The notes: a model not told the origin generated them from the sequence alone. A DNA stretch of 64,000 nt from 'Nostoc azollae' 0708 (GCF_000196515.1 NC_014248.1:1845501-1909500), one strand, 5' to 3'. Numbered from the stretch's first letter, positions 35,919 through 46,924 are shown. Made by a program: numbers and translations.

Positions 35919-38321
35919 TTAATGAGCAAAGCGTCTTAATAAAACTGAGTTAGTGACAACACTAAGTGAACTGAAAGCCATCAGTGCAGCTGCGCTGGAT
36001 GGACTTAGAATAAAACCCAAGCTAGGTAATAAAGTACCTGCTGCTAAAGGAATACCAATTGTATTATATGCAAAAGCCCAGAATAAATTTTGACGTATTT
36101 TATTGAAAGTTGCACGACTGAGCAAAATTGATTCTATGACATCGTTCAGATTGTCACGCATAAGTATGATTGCGGCTGTTTCCATAGCCACGTCTGTGCC
36201 AGAGTGTAAAGCGATCCCGACATCTGCTTGAGATAAAGCGGGAGCGTCATTAATCCCATCTCCTATCATTGCTACGATGGATTGATTTTGCCCTGTTTGA
36301 AGAGATTGTATTGCTTCTGCTTTTTTTGCCGGGGGGATACCTGCCATTATATTGGTGTTGTTTATTCCCAGTTGCTCTGCGAGTGCACTGACTGCTTCTA
36401 ATCTATCACCGCTGAGGAGCATGACTCGTAAACCCATCTGACGCAATTTTTCTACTGTTGCTTTTGCGTCTGGTCTGAGGGTATCGCTGACAGCAATTAA
36501 TCCTGCTAAAGTGCCATCAATGGCAACGTTAATTACTGTTTTACCAGATGTTGCCATTTTTTGGGCTTGTTCTTGTGCTGTTTCACTGAGATTAATTCCA
36601 TGCCAGTTCAACCATTCCCAGTTACCCAATAAAACTGTTTTGCCTTCTACGATAGCAGAAACGCCCATTCCTGGCTCGGTATGAAAGTCTACAGCATGGG
36701 GAATGGACAAATTTTGCTGTTTTGCTGCTTGGTGAATGGCTGTGGCGAGGGGATGGTAAGTACCGCTTTCTACTGCTGCGGCGAGTTGGAGAAGTGATGG
36801 AGAAAACTTTTCCGAAGTTGGTGATTCTGCAAGCACTAAACAGTCTGTAACTATGGGCTTACCTGTCGTCAGAGTGCCTGTTTTATCAAAAACAACTGTA
36901 TCTAGCTGGTGGACTCGTTCTAAAACGTCGCCACCTTTGATTAATAAACCCTGTTCTGCACCCATACCAGTACCGACGAGAATGGCTGTAGGGGTTGCTA
37001 GTCCTAAAGCACAGGGACAGGCGACTACCATGACTGCGATCGCTAATTTTAAACTAATTAATAGTGAAGAGTATTCTGTATTTGAGGTTGGGTGATGTGC
37101 TGAATGATTCACCATTTCTATACTACTGGAGATAGTGATATCTGGCCAAATGTGAGTACCAAAAAAGTACCAAAAGAGAAATGTGAATAAAGAAGCAGTT
37201 AAAACCCCATAGGTAAAGTAACCAGAGACCGTATCTGCTAATTTTTGGACTGGTGCTTTGCGAGTTTGGGCAGCTTCTACCAAAGCTACGATTTGCGCCA
37301 CAGTGGTATCATTGCCTGTACGAGTCGCTTGAATTGCGATCGCACCAGACTGGTTAATAGTTCCCGCAGCCACCCCATCTCCTAACTGCTTAATAACTGG
37401 TACGGCTTCCCCAGTTAACATTGACTCATCCACCGTCGTTTGTCCAAAGCGCACCTCACCATCAACAGGAATTTTATCTCCTGGCAGCACCTGTAACCAT
37501 TCACCAACCCGCACCTGTTCAGCAGGTATTTCCACAATATTAGCCCCTGCCACTAATTTCTCTGAATCAGGGTTAGGAATCAATCGCGCTGTTTGGGGTT
37601 GGAGTGCAAGTAACTGCCTAAATGCTGATGCAGCACGGCCTCTAGCTTGTTTCTCTAAAGTTCTGCCCAGCAGGATAAAACCCAGCATCATCACTGGTTC
37701 ATCAAAAAAGCATTCCCAACCCATTTGGGGAAACAAGAGAGCTATCAAACTAGCAGTATAAGCCGTCATAGTTCCCAAACTAACCAAAGTATTCATATTT
37801 GGCGCACCCCGTCGCCAACCTAACCACCCATCTATTAAAATTGGGCGTCCAGGAATTAATAGCGCCACTGTTGCTAGTCCACAGTGAAACCAGATGTTAT
37901 TCAATATCGGGATGATGGTGTCAGTAAAATGTCCAATACCTGAAAACACCAACAATACTCCAGCAATCACTAACTGTCTGATTACTGCTTGCATTTCCCG
38001 CTGTTGTCTTGTAGCCGAATCTTCAAGAGCCGATTTTTGACCTGCTAGTGTAGTATTAGCCTTGCGGGTTTGCGTAGGAAATCCTGTTGCTGTTAATGCC
38101 TTTGCCAGTGCATCTGCATCTAGTGTACCAACTTCAGCTTCCACAACAGCTACTTCCGTGGCCAGGTTGACGCAGACGTTCTTCACTTCTGGATGTTGGA
38201 TTAGCTGTTTTTCTACTGCTATCACACACCCAGCGCACTTCATACCCCCAACATCTAAAATAATCTTTTCTGTAACTGGGGTAGATTCTGGGGTAAGTTG
38301 AGTTTCTTTGAGAAGTTGCAT
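35919..38321 (-). CDS. Copper-type P1B ATPase (CopA/PacS/CtaA-like)
   Basis: An 800-aa heavy-metal pump. The N-terminal HMA domain has GGMKCAGC (metal ligands Cys29 and Cys32); eight membrane helices surround a CPC metal site (VVACPCALGLATP); the actuator carries TGEA, the phosphorylation site is DKTGTLT and the ATP-binding hinge is GDGINDAPAL. CPC plus a CxxC HMA domain indicate Cu(I) or Ag(I). Cyanobacteria have two such pumps, CtaA (plasma membrane import) and PacS (thylakoid supply to plastocyanin); I cannot choose between them from sequence alone. The frame is intact, in contrast to many neighbours. Copper supply may also serve the multicopper oxidase. Confidence 0.93.
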   Translation of the reverse strand: MQLLKETQLTPESTPVTEKIILDVGGMKCAGCVIAVEKQLIQHPEVKNVCVNLATEVAVVEAEVGTLDADALAKALTATGFPTQTRKANTTLAGQKSALEDSATRQQREMQAVIRQLVIAGVLLVFSGIGHFTDTIIPILNNIWFHCGLATVALLIPGRPILIDGWLGWRRGAPNMNTLVSLGTMTAYTASLIALLFPQMGWECFFDEPVMMLGFILLGRTLEKQARGRAASAFRQLLALQPQTARLIPNPDSEKLVAGANIVEIPAEQVRVGEWLQVLPGDKIPVDGEVRFGQTTVDESMLTGEAVPVIKQLGDGVAAGTINQSGAIAIQATRTGNDTTVAQIVALVEAAQTRKAPVQKLADTVSGYFTYGVLTASLFTFLFWYFFGTHIWPDITISSSIEMVNHSAHHPTSNTEYSSLLISLKLAIAVMVVACPCALGLATPTAILVGTGMGAEQGLLIKGGDVLERVHQLDTVVFDKTGTLTTGKPIVTDCLVLAESPTSEKFSPSLLQLAAAVESGTYHPLATAIHQAAKQQNLSIPHAVDFHTEPGMGVSAIVEGKTVLLGNWEWLNWHGINLSETAQEQAQKMATSGKTVINVAIDGTLAGLIAVSDTLRPDAKATVEKLRQMGLRVMLLSGDRLEAVSALAEQLGINNTNIMAGIPPAKKAEAIQSLQTGQNQSIVAMIGDGINDAPALSQADVGIALHSGTDVAMETAAIILMRDNLNDVIESILLSRATFNKIRQNLFWAFAYNTIGIPLAAGTLLPSLGFILSPSSAAALMAFSSLSVVTNSVLLRRFAH

Positions 38322-38772
38322 GGCAAGTTTTGAGATTTGCTACCAAAATTCAACGCCTGACAAAAGGATTGTCTACTTTGAGCGTAGGCTAAATCTGGAA
38401 CTATGGACAACTATGAGATAAAAAAGCATAAGTTTAGGAGTGTGGCCTTCTCCGTGCTATGCGTACAGGACACTACATTAGGCTACGCTATCAGGAGTTC
38501 AGTTTCCTCTACACCCCTACACCTAGACCGAGGTCTCATATAAATCACTGGTGCTATCTGCATAGGCAACATGAAAATTAGGCTTTTATAAAAATAGTGG
38601 ATTTCCAAACTAGGCATGGTGCTGAAATCAACCATACGTAAAAGTAATAATATTACCGAAGTCCACCGAAGTCCTCTGCTTAGATTTTAAAATTACCATA
38701 CCCATAAATGTGATATTTGAGATCGGTAATGGTTGTTATGCGCCGAAAATATATAGGTGATAATACAAATTT
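38322..38772. other. Intergenic region with repeat fragments
   Basis: No gene is supported. Near 38441-38510 the sequence (TGCTATGCGTACAGGACAC, then GGCTACGCTATCAGG) resembles interspersed repeats seen again near 16320-16460. The P-type ATPase promoter should lie just upstream of 38321. Confidence 0.35.
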
Positions 38773-39054
38773 CTAAAACCAGCCCTGCTTTTTGACAAAG
38801 TAGGTATTAACAAAATCTTCATGGTTTTTATTTAAGTAAATCATGCCTTCAATTAAACCTACAAGTTGCATAATTAGCAATGTAAATCCGTAGGTGAGAG
38901 AACCACCAACTACCGAGATTACTAACATGATAAAACCTTCTGGTGCGTAACCGAGAATAAACTTATGTAGTCCAAATCCACCACAAATAATGCCACAGTA
39001 AGCAGCTAAAATTTGTTTAGTCGCATGGGATGGGTTGAGATTAGCCATATTCAC
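38773..39054 (-). CDS. TM2-domain membrane protein
   Basis: The 93-aa product has the TM2 layout: two membrane helices (about 14-32 and 37-62) joined by a short loop that normally contains a DRF-like motif; here the first helix carries GGFGLHKFILGYAPEGFIML. A third hydrophobic stretch overlaps a helix containing LVGLIEGM. The role of TM2 proteins in bacteria is unknown. It stands alone; the frame is intact. Confidence 0.82.
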   Translation of the reverse strand: MNMANLNPSHATKQILAAYCGIICGGFGLHKFILGYAPEGFIMLVISVVGGSLTYGFTLLIMQLVGLIEGMIYLNKNHEDFVNTYFVKKQGWF

Positions 39055-39255
39055 TTCATTTCCTTTGTGTGTTGACTTCTCACTTTTGTGCAGAGGTACT
39101 AAGTACCTACAGGTTAATAGTAATTATGTCAGGATATTTTTTGACTTTGCTGTAATAATGAGAATACATTCATTTTCTGAAGTTGTCAGTCTATATGCAC
39201 ACAAAAAAGTTTAATAATTCAGCGTAATTAAACATAAAATACTCAAAATATATAT

Positions 39256-39283
39256 CCCCGATTTCTTCATGAAGAAATCGGGG
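39256..39283. terminator. 28-bp perfect palindrome, likely terminator
   Basis: CCCCGATTTCTTCA (39256-39269) is followed at once by its exact reverse complement (39270-39283). It lies 88 nt downstream of the CPBP protease gene on the minus strand and before the TM2 gene. The hairpin is strong, but the following T-run is weak (GATATATATTTTGAG on the minus strand). Confidence 0.6.
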
Positions 39284-39370
39284 ATCTTATTAGGTCAAAC
39301 TACATCTGAACTATTAGGAATTCTGTAGGATTAATCTGTGTCTTTACCCTATTAAAATTGTGAATTAGTA

Positions 39371-40918
39371 TTAACTATTGCCACTTCCTAAAAGAAATAA
39401 ACTCAGTAATGTGCCACTATTCCAGAGACTGTGAAGGAGCATAGGGGCGAGAAGATTGCGCGAGCGCGTGTATATTATTCCTAATACAATTCCTAATGCT
39501 GTTAGTGGGAGGATTTCTGACAAGCTCAGATGAGCCGCAGCAAATAACAAACTACTAGCACCAATTGCGCCCCAAACAGGGACATAACGAGTCAAGGATG
39601 GTAACAAAAAACCGCGAAATAGAAATTCTTCAAAAAATGGCGCAGCTATACCCGCAGTAAAGAAAAATATCCCTAATGCTATATTATCTCTACTTTCCAA
39701 CGCCAGTTGCAATAGTGGATTACTGCCACCTTGTCCTTGCCATAATTGTTGATTAATCAACGACACTATCACCACAATTGGTAAAGCAGTGCAGTAACCA
39801 CCCAGTCCCCACAAAAACCAATTACTTTGAAATCGGAAACGAAACCAGCCTTGTGGCAAAGGAAAATAACGCTTAATAGAGTAATACAACACTGACAACG
39901 CACCCAACGCAACCAGTAAATAACTAACTAATACAGAAAAAGCCTGAACCCGTACATTACTGGAAGAACGGGAAATAGGGATAAGGCTGAAGAATACAGG
40001 TATAAATAATTGTCCCATGAGGAAAAATCCCAGAACAAAAACCTGTAAAATTGTTTCCACATCCCAAGGTGTTGACCAACGGTTGTCAGCATTTGCACCT
40101 AATATAGACTCTTTTCCCTTGAGTAAGAGTTGAATAATCAAAGCTACCAGCAATATGATACCAATGAAGGCAGTTAAGCTGGGAATAGTGGCAATTATCG
40201 CTAATTTACACATAGCATCGCTAGCAGCCGCTTGTTGTCCAGCTTTAACATCAGCTAATATATATTCACGTTGTTGGAGTTGGTACAATTGAATTAAAGC
40301 TGTGAAGCGAAACCAACCTTCTAAATTTTTTTGAACAAGTTGTTGAGCATTTGGTAGCAACTGAGGAGATTTGCTCCATAACCCGCTTAAGACTTGAGCG
40401 GTTTGCTTTAATTCGGAACTAACCTCGGAGGTTTCCTGTACTTGACTCCAAGTTTTTAAGGCCTTATCTATTTCACCTTGCTGTACTTGTAAAATTCCCA
40501 GACGCAAGTCCAACTCATCCCGTAATTTTTGTAGTTCGTTAACAGACTTCCGTAATTGTTGCTGCTGTTCTTGGGAAGAGAGTTCTGGTAGAGGTTTAGG
40601 AGGTGTGTCTTGGCCAAGTTTTGCCAATTGAATTTCGGCTTTGTCTAAATTGGTTTCGACAGATTCCCGCGCTTGTTGATATTGCTTGGTAGCACTTTCT
40701 AGGGGTTTATCACCCAGTATAGTTTCCCGAATAACCAAAAAATTCTCATCGCTGCTGCGTTCTGGTTGCCATGCTTGGGCTTGCAAGACAATATTTGTTT
40801 GGTATAGTTCCAGACGACTTTGGAGCTGAGGTTTTTGCCAACTACCAAATAAAGACAAGCCTGATGTCATGATGGCTAACAGTGTTAGCACAATTAACAG
40901 CAACCGTTTGAATGTCAT
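39371..40918 (-). CDS. CPBP-family intramembrane metalloprotease
   Basis: The 515-aa protein has a signal-anchor helix (6-26), a soluble helical part rich in Gln and Leu (about 60-230) and a C-terminal membrane domain with the CPBP motifs EEFLFRGFLLP, FAAAHLSLSEI and HSLWNSGTLL, supplying the Glu and His residues that hold the catalytic metal. The family includes CAAX prenyl proteases and bacterial relatives that often act in bacteriocin maturation or envelope regulation. The extended N-terminal part is typical of cyanobacterial members. An IS605-like element ends immediately upstream, so its promoter may be altered. Confidence 0.87.
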   Translation of the reverse strand: MTFKRLLLIVLTLLAIMTSGLSLFGSWQKPQLQSRLELYQTNIVLQAQAWQPERSSDENFLVIRETILGDKPLESATKQYQQARESVETNLDKAEIQLAKLGQDTPPKPLPELSSQEQQQQLRKSVNELQKLRDELDLRLGILQVQQGEIDKALKTWSQVQETSEVSSELKQTAQVLSGLWSKSPQLLPNAQQLVQKNLEGWFRFTALIQLYQLQQREYILADVKAGQQAAASDAMCKLAIIATIPSLTAFIGIILLVALIIQLLLKGKESILGANADNRWSTPWDVETILQVFVLGFFLMGQLFIPVFFSLIPISRSSSNVRVQAFSVLVSYLLVALGALSVLYYSIKRYFPLPQGWFRFRFQSNWFLWGLGGYCTALPIVVIVSLINQQLWQGQGGSNPLLQLALESRDNIALGIFFFTAGIAAPFFEEFLFRGFLLPSLTRYVPVWGAIGASSLLFAAAHLSLSEILPLTALGIVLGIIYTRSRNLLAPMLLHSLWNSGTLLSLFLLGSGNS

Positions 40919-41062
40919 CTATCCCCCTTTAACTTACCAGTTGAGAGCGTGCGCCTCTTGGAAATTATAAGCCAGTCATCCTCTAACAGAATTTTGGATT
41001 TTGAATTCACCCTACAGATAAATCCGGGGGCTTGAGGATTTTGGATGTTCTTATTGACATAT

Positions 41063-42211
41063 TCACCGACCTGAAGGTGCGGAGATTCTTGAGAGTTCAC
41101 AGTAACTTGCTCTCTTTGTAGTCTGACAGTCACTCCCTGTCCCTTTAAGGTCGTGGCGATGCCCCATCCCGAGCATTTCTATATTTTTAGATGGGTTCTC
41201 ATCTCTGTCTTGCTCACTACCACAACTTAAGCAGAGTATTGAGGGAACAGAGAGGTCAATTTTGCCCCAACAAAAACCTCAGTATGAGCATATTTGGCTT
41301 GTTGGTTGCCATCTATCTATATATGCGAAAATCACGGTGGAATTTTTCGGATTTAGCCTCACCAAGATTTCTAAATTCTCACGATCCTTGCAAACTGATT
41401 ACCCTAGATAGTTTACGATTTTTCACCATTCCCGATACGTTCAAATCTTCTAGCGAAATTACTTGGTTATTGCTAATTATCTTTATTGATAGTTTGTGTA
41501 GAAAGTCTTTTCTCTTATCAGCAGTTTGGTTGTGTAGTGTAGCAAACTTGACGCAAGTTTTATTTCTTGTCTTTGAGTCTTTCTGAGACCGTGCTAATTT
41601 TCGCCGTAACTTGCGAATTTTCCGGTCTAACTTTGAGTAGTCAGGACTTTGAACTTTTCCACTATTGCTCATGACAGTAAAAGTTTTAATTCCCAAGTCA
41701 ATACCAATGCTTTGGCGTTTGGCACTGGTTAGATTTGGCTCAACTTCTACAACAAAACTCAAGAAGTAACGGTTAGCACAATCTTTAATTACTGTTAATG
41801 AACTAGGTTCTGATGGTAACTCCCTAGACCAAATGGGTTTGATGATCCCAATTTTAGCAAGGTAAACATCTCCATCTTTAATAGAAAATGCTGCCTTAAT
41901 ATTGGTACACCCACTCTGCCACCTTTTCTCTTCCCGTTACGTGAATTGAAAAAGTTTTTGTAGGCAACATCCAAATGTCTAAGAGACTGCTGTAATGGTA
42001 CTGAAGAAATATCTGACAATCACTTTCTAACTTCAGTCTTTTTAGCTTGGGTAAGCATTACAGATAGTTTGTTGTATCCTGGCAATTTTACGGACTGCTT
42101 GCAGAAAGCTAAGGCATCGTTCTAAGCTACGCGAACTCCACCAAACAATTGGGTTAAACAATTTTACTGTTGATCTGTTAGGTACAACCTATACTGATAC
42201 CTTGCTTTCAT
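41063..42211 (-). pseudogene. TnpB RNA-guided nuclease pseudogene
   Basis: From ATG 42211 the frame reads MKARYQYRLYLTDQQ, then a stop, with NDALAFCKQSVKLPGYNKLS and PLQQSLRHLDVAYKNFFNSR further on. RuvC motif I is SIGIDLGIKTF (about 41700) and motif II region ISLEDLNVSGMVKNRKLS (about 41420). The C-terminus SKNIEMLGMGHRHDLKGTGS ends at a stop at 41063. Stops after DQQ, VRVA and VRK, plus several frameshifts (around 41790, 41380 and 41190, the last removing part of the zinc finger), inactivate it. The element's right-end RNA (the guide scaffold in this family) would lie just past the stop. Confidence 0.85.
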
Positions 42212-42349
42212 CGCTTATGCTAGAATGAATTGGTCTGTTAGGTTATTGTATATTACTTAGGCTGACATGACAAGTGGGTGAAGAAGAGAAAGGCATAGTG
42301 TTTCAGACTTAAAAATACATTTGATCTGCGTGACTAAATATAGGTAAAA

Positions 42350-42678
42350 AGTATTTACCTATGAAAGCCTTGAACTAATTCACAAGTCATTTGTAAAAGT
42401 CTCTCAAAAAATGGATTTTAATGTACTTAAATTTAATGGCGAGTCAGACCATATTTATCTTTTGTTGGACTATCCTCCGAAGCTTTCAATATCCCAAATG
42501 GTTAATTCTCTTAAAGGGGTGTCTAGCCGTCGGTATGGTCAAGCTGGATATCCAAAACCTGACAGATGTTCTTTGGAGTCCTAGCTACTTTGTATCTTCG
42601 GTAGGGGGTATGCCAATTGAGGTTCTCACAAAATACATCCAAAATCAAGAAAATCCGTCCTATAAGGACGGGGTTTAA
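42350..42678 (+). pseudogene. TnpA (Y1 HUH transposase) fragment of the IS605-like element
   Basis: One frame gives MDFNVLKFNGESDHIYLLLD and SQMVNSLKGVSSRRYG, with HxH altered to His-Ile-Tyr; another frame (to 42678) continues VLWSPSYFVSSVGGMPIEVL and TKYIQNQ with the family's C-terminal pattern. A single shift near 42530-42550 separates them. The catalytic Tyr normally found in the YI(E/Q)NQ helix is present. The N-terminal third is missing or unrecognisable. Confidence 0.7.
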
Positions 42679-42802
42679 AACCTCACCTTTCGATAAATTA
42701 AATAAATATCCCTTGCTTAAATCATATATTTTAACAAATATGATGATACACGAAAAATAATATCGCCTACTTCTTTCAGATATTGGGGATATATGTTGAT
42801 GA

Positions 42803-44662
42803 TTACCTTTTAAATTTCCGTCCTAAGACAGCGATAATTTGCTCCCAAGCTGAAGTAGCCGCAACAGCATCATAACGACAATAATCATCTCTCATAAAAG
42901 TATGTTCCGCTTCATAAGCAAAACAGTGATGATGGACTTTGGCATTTTCTAAAGTATTAATTATAGTATGTCTGTCATGTTCAGAAATATGCGGGTCTTG
43001 AGTTCCAAAAATTAACAACATTTCACGCTTAATTTCTTGCAATCTATGATGAGTTGTACCAGCTACACCTTTAGCTAGTTTTCCGCTATAAATACCAGTA
43101 GGATAACAAGAAATACAAGCCTAAACTTCATTTTCAAAAGGAGTGCGAAAAGCCAAATATCCACCCATACAAAAACCCAAAGTTCCAATTTTATCGGCAA
43201 TCACTGAACTATCATCTTTGAGAAAATCAACTACACCGCGAGTATCAGCATCATATCCAGAAATTAACGTTCTTTGTGCATCATCATTACCAGCCATTCT
43301 ACCAATATGATTAGGTTCAATTACAGAACCCACAGGTTCAATGCGGTGAAAAATATAGGGTGCAGCGACAACATAACCAAAACCTGTTAAATAGAGAGGT
43401 CCGAAAATTTACAAAGGAGTATGTGTCTGGCTTTCCATAGTGTTAAGATGAGGAAACAGCCAAGGAAAGAATCAGGGTTGGGAATAGTTACGGATAGTTC
43501 CTATCCATGAAGATCTTGATGACTAATTCATAACTGACCTCATATCCATAACATTTATGAAATGGGCAAAACTAATGAACCAGTTCCTAATGTGACTAAA
43601 CTATAAATAGTAAGAATTACTTGTGAGTAAATTGGGGAAATGTTTGTTGAGGTACCCGGAATATTTTTACAAGTCTAATGACCTGTTTCACAAAAATACT
43701 CTTGCTGGGAAACTCTTTGTTTCCTGCCGTTTGTTCTGAGGTTAATTCTCCTTTACGTGGTTTCTTATAAGGTGTGCTAATATTCTTTCCTCCTTGATAT
43801 ACTTTATCTCCTTCAAACATTTGGTTGTTATGGGACTTTTCTTGTTTCTCTCGAAATAAGCTAATATCACTCACTGGTTGGGCCTTTTCTCCTACAATAT
43901 CTTTTCCTTCTGGTAAGCTGACAAAATGTGTGCTGATTCTTCTTACCTGAAAAATACTTTTTCTGCTCCTGATTATCTGAAGGCCTTTCTCGTGGCTGTT
44001 CCATGCTGTCGACTATTAAGTGAAACTCCGTTAATAGTTCTATCGCGATGGCATAATCGCTATCATGTTTTTCTACCTATTCAAGCAGACTAGCAGGCAA
44101 AACATTTCGTAATATCTCTAGCCAGTAATGAAATGTGTCCTTTGCTTCCGTTTTCCATATACCGAAATGGAAATCTAAAACCTCAAATATTGGCATTTCC
44201 CTCCAATAGCACAAGCATAGACATACCTGTTGTTTTATCTCTAGTTTCCCTTTCCCCCCTCCTCCTTTCTGATTTATACCTATCTTTTTACTTTCTATCT
44301 CACCTTGAAGTTTTTTATGCTACATTTCACCTTGGGCTAACAAGTCTTGAAACTGATGGTTAGTTATTCCCAGTATTTATTTTGTACGATGTGGATATTC
44401 TTGAATATAGTTAATTTAGTGGATTTTTCCTTTTGGTACACCCTCAAAATTCCCTATTCCCTTCTGCCATTTTTTTGACACCAAGTTAACTTTCCTGACA
44501 GGTCTAATAATTAACTAACCGAATTATGGCATCACCTAATTGATAAATATCACTGTAAAGAACAATTGCCGGATATTTACCAGTTGCTTTAGGAGAAGCG
44601 ACATAAACCCGCATTAAACTATCATTTACTCTTAATTCAATATTGGGTTTAACGATTTGCAT
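42803..44662 (-). pseudogene. Dienelactone hydrolase family gene split by an IS
   Basis: The gene starts at ATG 44662 (MQIVKPNIELRVNDSLMRVY) and is interrupted after IRLVNY by the IS5-like copy B (43394-44505). Beyond it the same protein continues LTGFGYVVAAPYIFHRIEPV, GTLGFCMGGYLAF with the nucleophile Cys, then a TAG at 43121-43123, and CYPTGIYSGKLAKGV to the intact end (AWEQIIAVLGRKFKR). Removing the element and one AATA copy restores the reading frame. The enzyme class hydrolyses dienelactones or related esters in the cytoplasm. The insertion plus one nonsense codon make it a pseudogene. Confidence 0.87.
43394..44505 (-). mobile_element. IS5-like element, copy B (full length, dead)
   Basis: 1112 bp flanked by AATA on both sides (43390-43393 and 44506-44509), a 4-bp target duplication confirmed by the continuity of the host gene. 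The ends are imperfect inverted repeats (left AGAGGTCCGAAAATTTAC; right, inward, AGACCTGTCAGGAAAGTTAA). On the minus strand the transposase remains read YIQEYPHRRKQILGITNHQF, GKLEIKEQVCLCLF, PIFEVLDFHFGI, ELLTEFHLIVDSMEQPRERP, KVYQGGKNISTPYKKPRKGE and FVKQVIRLVKIFRV, a DDE_Tnp_4-type IS5 relative, with stops and shifts throughout. Confidence 0.85.
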
Positions 44663-44854
44663 TTTCTGATTTTTTATTAATGTGTTAATTTGTAATCCTT
44701 CAGATTTACTAATAATCAGTAAATTCTTATAATCTTCCAGACCTCTTAAAAAAGGGAGCATGACAATAGACGTACACATTTGGTATGCTCCCTTAACAAG
44801 GGATGGTATGTTATATTAGTAACGCCTTAAAATATACCTTTACTTAACCAAGTT

Positions 44855-46924
44855 ATGAACGAAACCGATAATAGTAGGGTTAAAGCATTCATTAATAAAT
44901 GGCGTAATTCTAGCAGTAATAAAATCGCCAATAAAGACTTATTTTGTTTAGATTTATGAACAGCACTAGGAGTGGAAATGCTACCACCACAAGGTGGTAT
45001 TATTGCTATCCCTCTTGTTTAGAAAAAAAATGTCAAAATACCCCAAACCAGTGGCGAAGTAAAACAGGGAGGCATTGACTTCTATCAACAAGGACATTTT
45101 ATATATATTGAAGGTAAACAAGGCAGTGCGAAATCTGGGAGTAGCACACCGAAAAGAGTAAGTACAGCATATAACAAATATATGCAAGAAGCTTTTATCC
45201 AAGCTACAGCGTGTGCACCTCATTTATCAGTCAAACCACCATTGTTATTAACCTGTGGTATCGGTTTACACTTTTAAATGTGGATGGGCTTTAGTGGTGA
45301 CTATGGTGGTCATGGGGCTGGAGAAAAAATTAAACTTGATGATTTATTAAAACCAGATATTTTTGATTTATTTGTTGATATGTTTACAGATATCAAAAAG
45401 GTAAACCAGAAAAAATTAGAGCTAAAGTAACACGACAAGTTACCGATGATTTAGCTAAATTAGCATCTTGGTTAGAAAAATAGGAATATAACCCCCAAAA
45501 GGTGGCTAATTTTTTGATGCGTTGTATTTTCACCCACCATGTTTGCAGAAGATATACAATTACTCAACGGCGAAGTTTCTACTACAGCATTAAGATCCAG
45601 ATGGATATCGAACCCTAACAAGTTTCAATCAGAAACTGAAAGTTTATGGAAAACCATGAACACTAGGGGTAATTTTGGGTTTGATGCTATCTTACCATTT
45701 AATGGTAGCTTATTTGCAGATGTGATAGTCTTTAGTTCAGGAAAAGCACAATTAGAAGTTTTACTCGCAGCAGCAGAAAAGGATTGGAGTCCAATTGAAC
45801 CCGCTATTTTTGGTACCTTATTAGAAAGGGCTTTAGATAGTATAGAACGTAGTGAATTAGTCCCAGATTATACCCCGCGTGCCTATGTTGAAAGGTTAGT
45901 GCGTCCGGTGGTTTTAGAAACTTTGCGTCAAGATTAGTTAGAAACAGAAATCGTTGTTGCTCAAGTTTTCAAATTCGAAGGTGATCAACTCGAACCCAGC
46001 GCAGCAAATAAAGAGAAAGCAGTAGATTTAATTAATGAATTTATGCAAAGAGTACCTTACTGGTCAAACAGCTAAATACCGTGTCTCTATAATTTCAATT
46101 TATGATGTTATACCTGATAATAAACTAATTGCTATAGCTCTGGAAGATGCTTACTCTTTAGGTATTTTATCCAGTGGAATTCATGTTATATGGGCATTAG
46201 CAGCAGGTGGAAGATTAGAAGATAGACCCGTTTATGTAAAAACTACCTGCTTCGCTCCTTTCCTGTTCCCAGATGCGACACCAGAACAAAAACAGACAAT
46301 CAGAGAATTAGGAGGAAAACTAGATGCACATCGTAAACAATCCCAAAACCAACATCCCGAAATTACCATCACTGGAATATATAATCTGTTAGAAAAACTC
46401 CCCGCTTGAAAACCATTCACCGATTCTGATAAAGCTTTATTTTCCATACTCAAACAAATTTACGATGAATTATACGCGGGTATTTCCGCTGCTTATGACT
46501 GGGAAAAAACCCTAACAGACGAAGAAATATTATCTAAATTAGTAGCCATAAACGCGGAACTTGCAGAAGAAGAAAGTAAGGGTATAATTGACTGCTTGTA
46601 TCCTGAATATTAAGCACCTGACGAAGTTACAACTCAACTCACAATAGCAGGTGTTACCGAAACTCAAGAAACCACGATTACACGCACAGAACAAAAACCA
46701 TTCCCAAAAAAATCTAAAGAACCACTAGCAGCAATATGCGATTTATTACGGAGCATTAGTGGTCAATGGACCTTAGGACAAATTATAGCCAAATTCAAAA
46801 TTACACCAAAACAAGAGAAAACCATAGTAGACCATTTAGAAAGTTTAGAGTGCTTCAATATTTTAGTCAGTTCAACAGAAAATGGTGTAACACCCTGGCA
46901 ATATGTAGATAGAGGTAATAGTTA
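44855..46924 (+). pseudogene. MmeI-like type IIL restriction-modification gene, core deleted
   Basis: Starting at ATG 44855 (MNETDNSRVKAFINKWRNSS) the fragments follow the order of a single-chain restriction-methylation enzyme: a nuclease-type segment (GGIDFYQQGHFIYIEGKQGS), a helical spacer (NFLMRCIFTMFAEDIQLLNG, PAIFGTLLERALDSIERSEL, YTPRAYVERLVRPVV) and a C-terminal target-recognition end (DNKLIAIALEDAYSLGILSS, then CFAPFLFPDATPEQKQTIRE, EKTLTDEEILSKLVAINAEL and, finally, GQIIAKFKITPKQEKTIVD). The methyltransferase core with the DPACGSGNF and NPPY motifs is absent between about 46020 and 46100, so a large internal deletion removed it. Many stops and shifts are present besides. Defence by this enzyme is lost. 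Confidence 0.77.

Larger units (their letters stand above)
41000..42690. mobile_element. IS605-like element with divergent decayed tnpB and tnpA
   Basis: A minus-strand tnpB (41063-42211) and a plus-strand tnpA fragment (about 42350-42678) diverge from the middle, the IS605 gene order. Hairpins mark both ends: CCGcACC-TTCA-GGTCGG near 41066-41090 on the tnpB side and CCGTCCT-ATA-AGGACGG at about 42656-42672 on the tnpA side. Exact ends are not fixed because this family makes no target duplication. Both genes are broken, so the element is immobile on its own. Confidence 0.7.

Noticed and set aside
40915-41133. 72-aa open frame overlapping the CPBP protease start by 4 nt
   Set aside because: It runs through the right end and last codons of the IS605-like tnpB in another frame, with the hairpin of the element inside it; no independent coding signal.
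41191-41586. 131-aa plus-strand frame over tnpB
   Set aside because: It is the antisense shadow of the tnpB pseudogene, whose RuvC motifs are clear on the minus strand.
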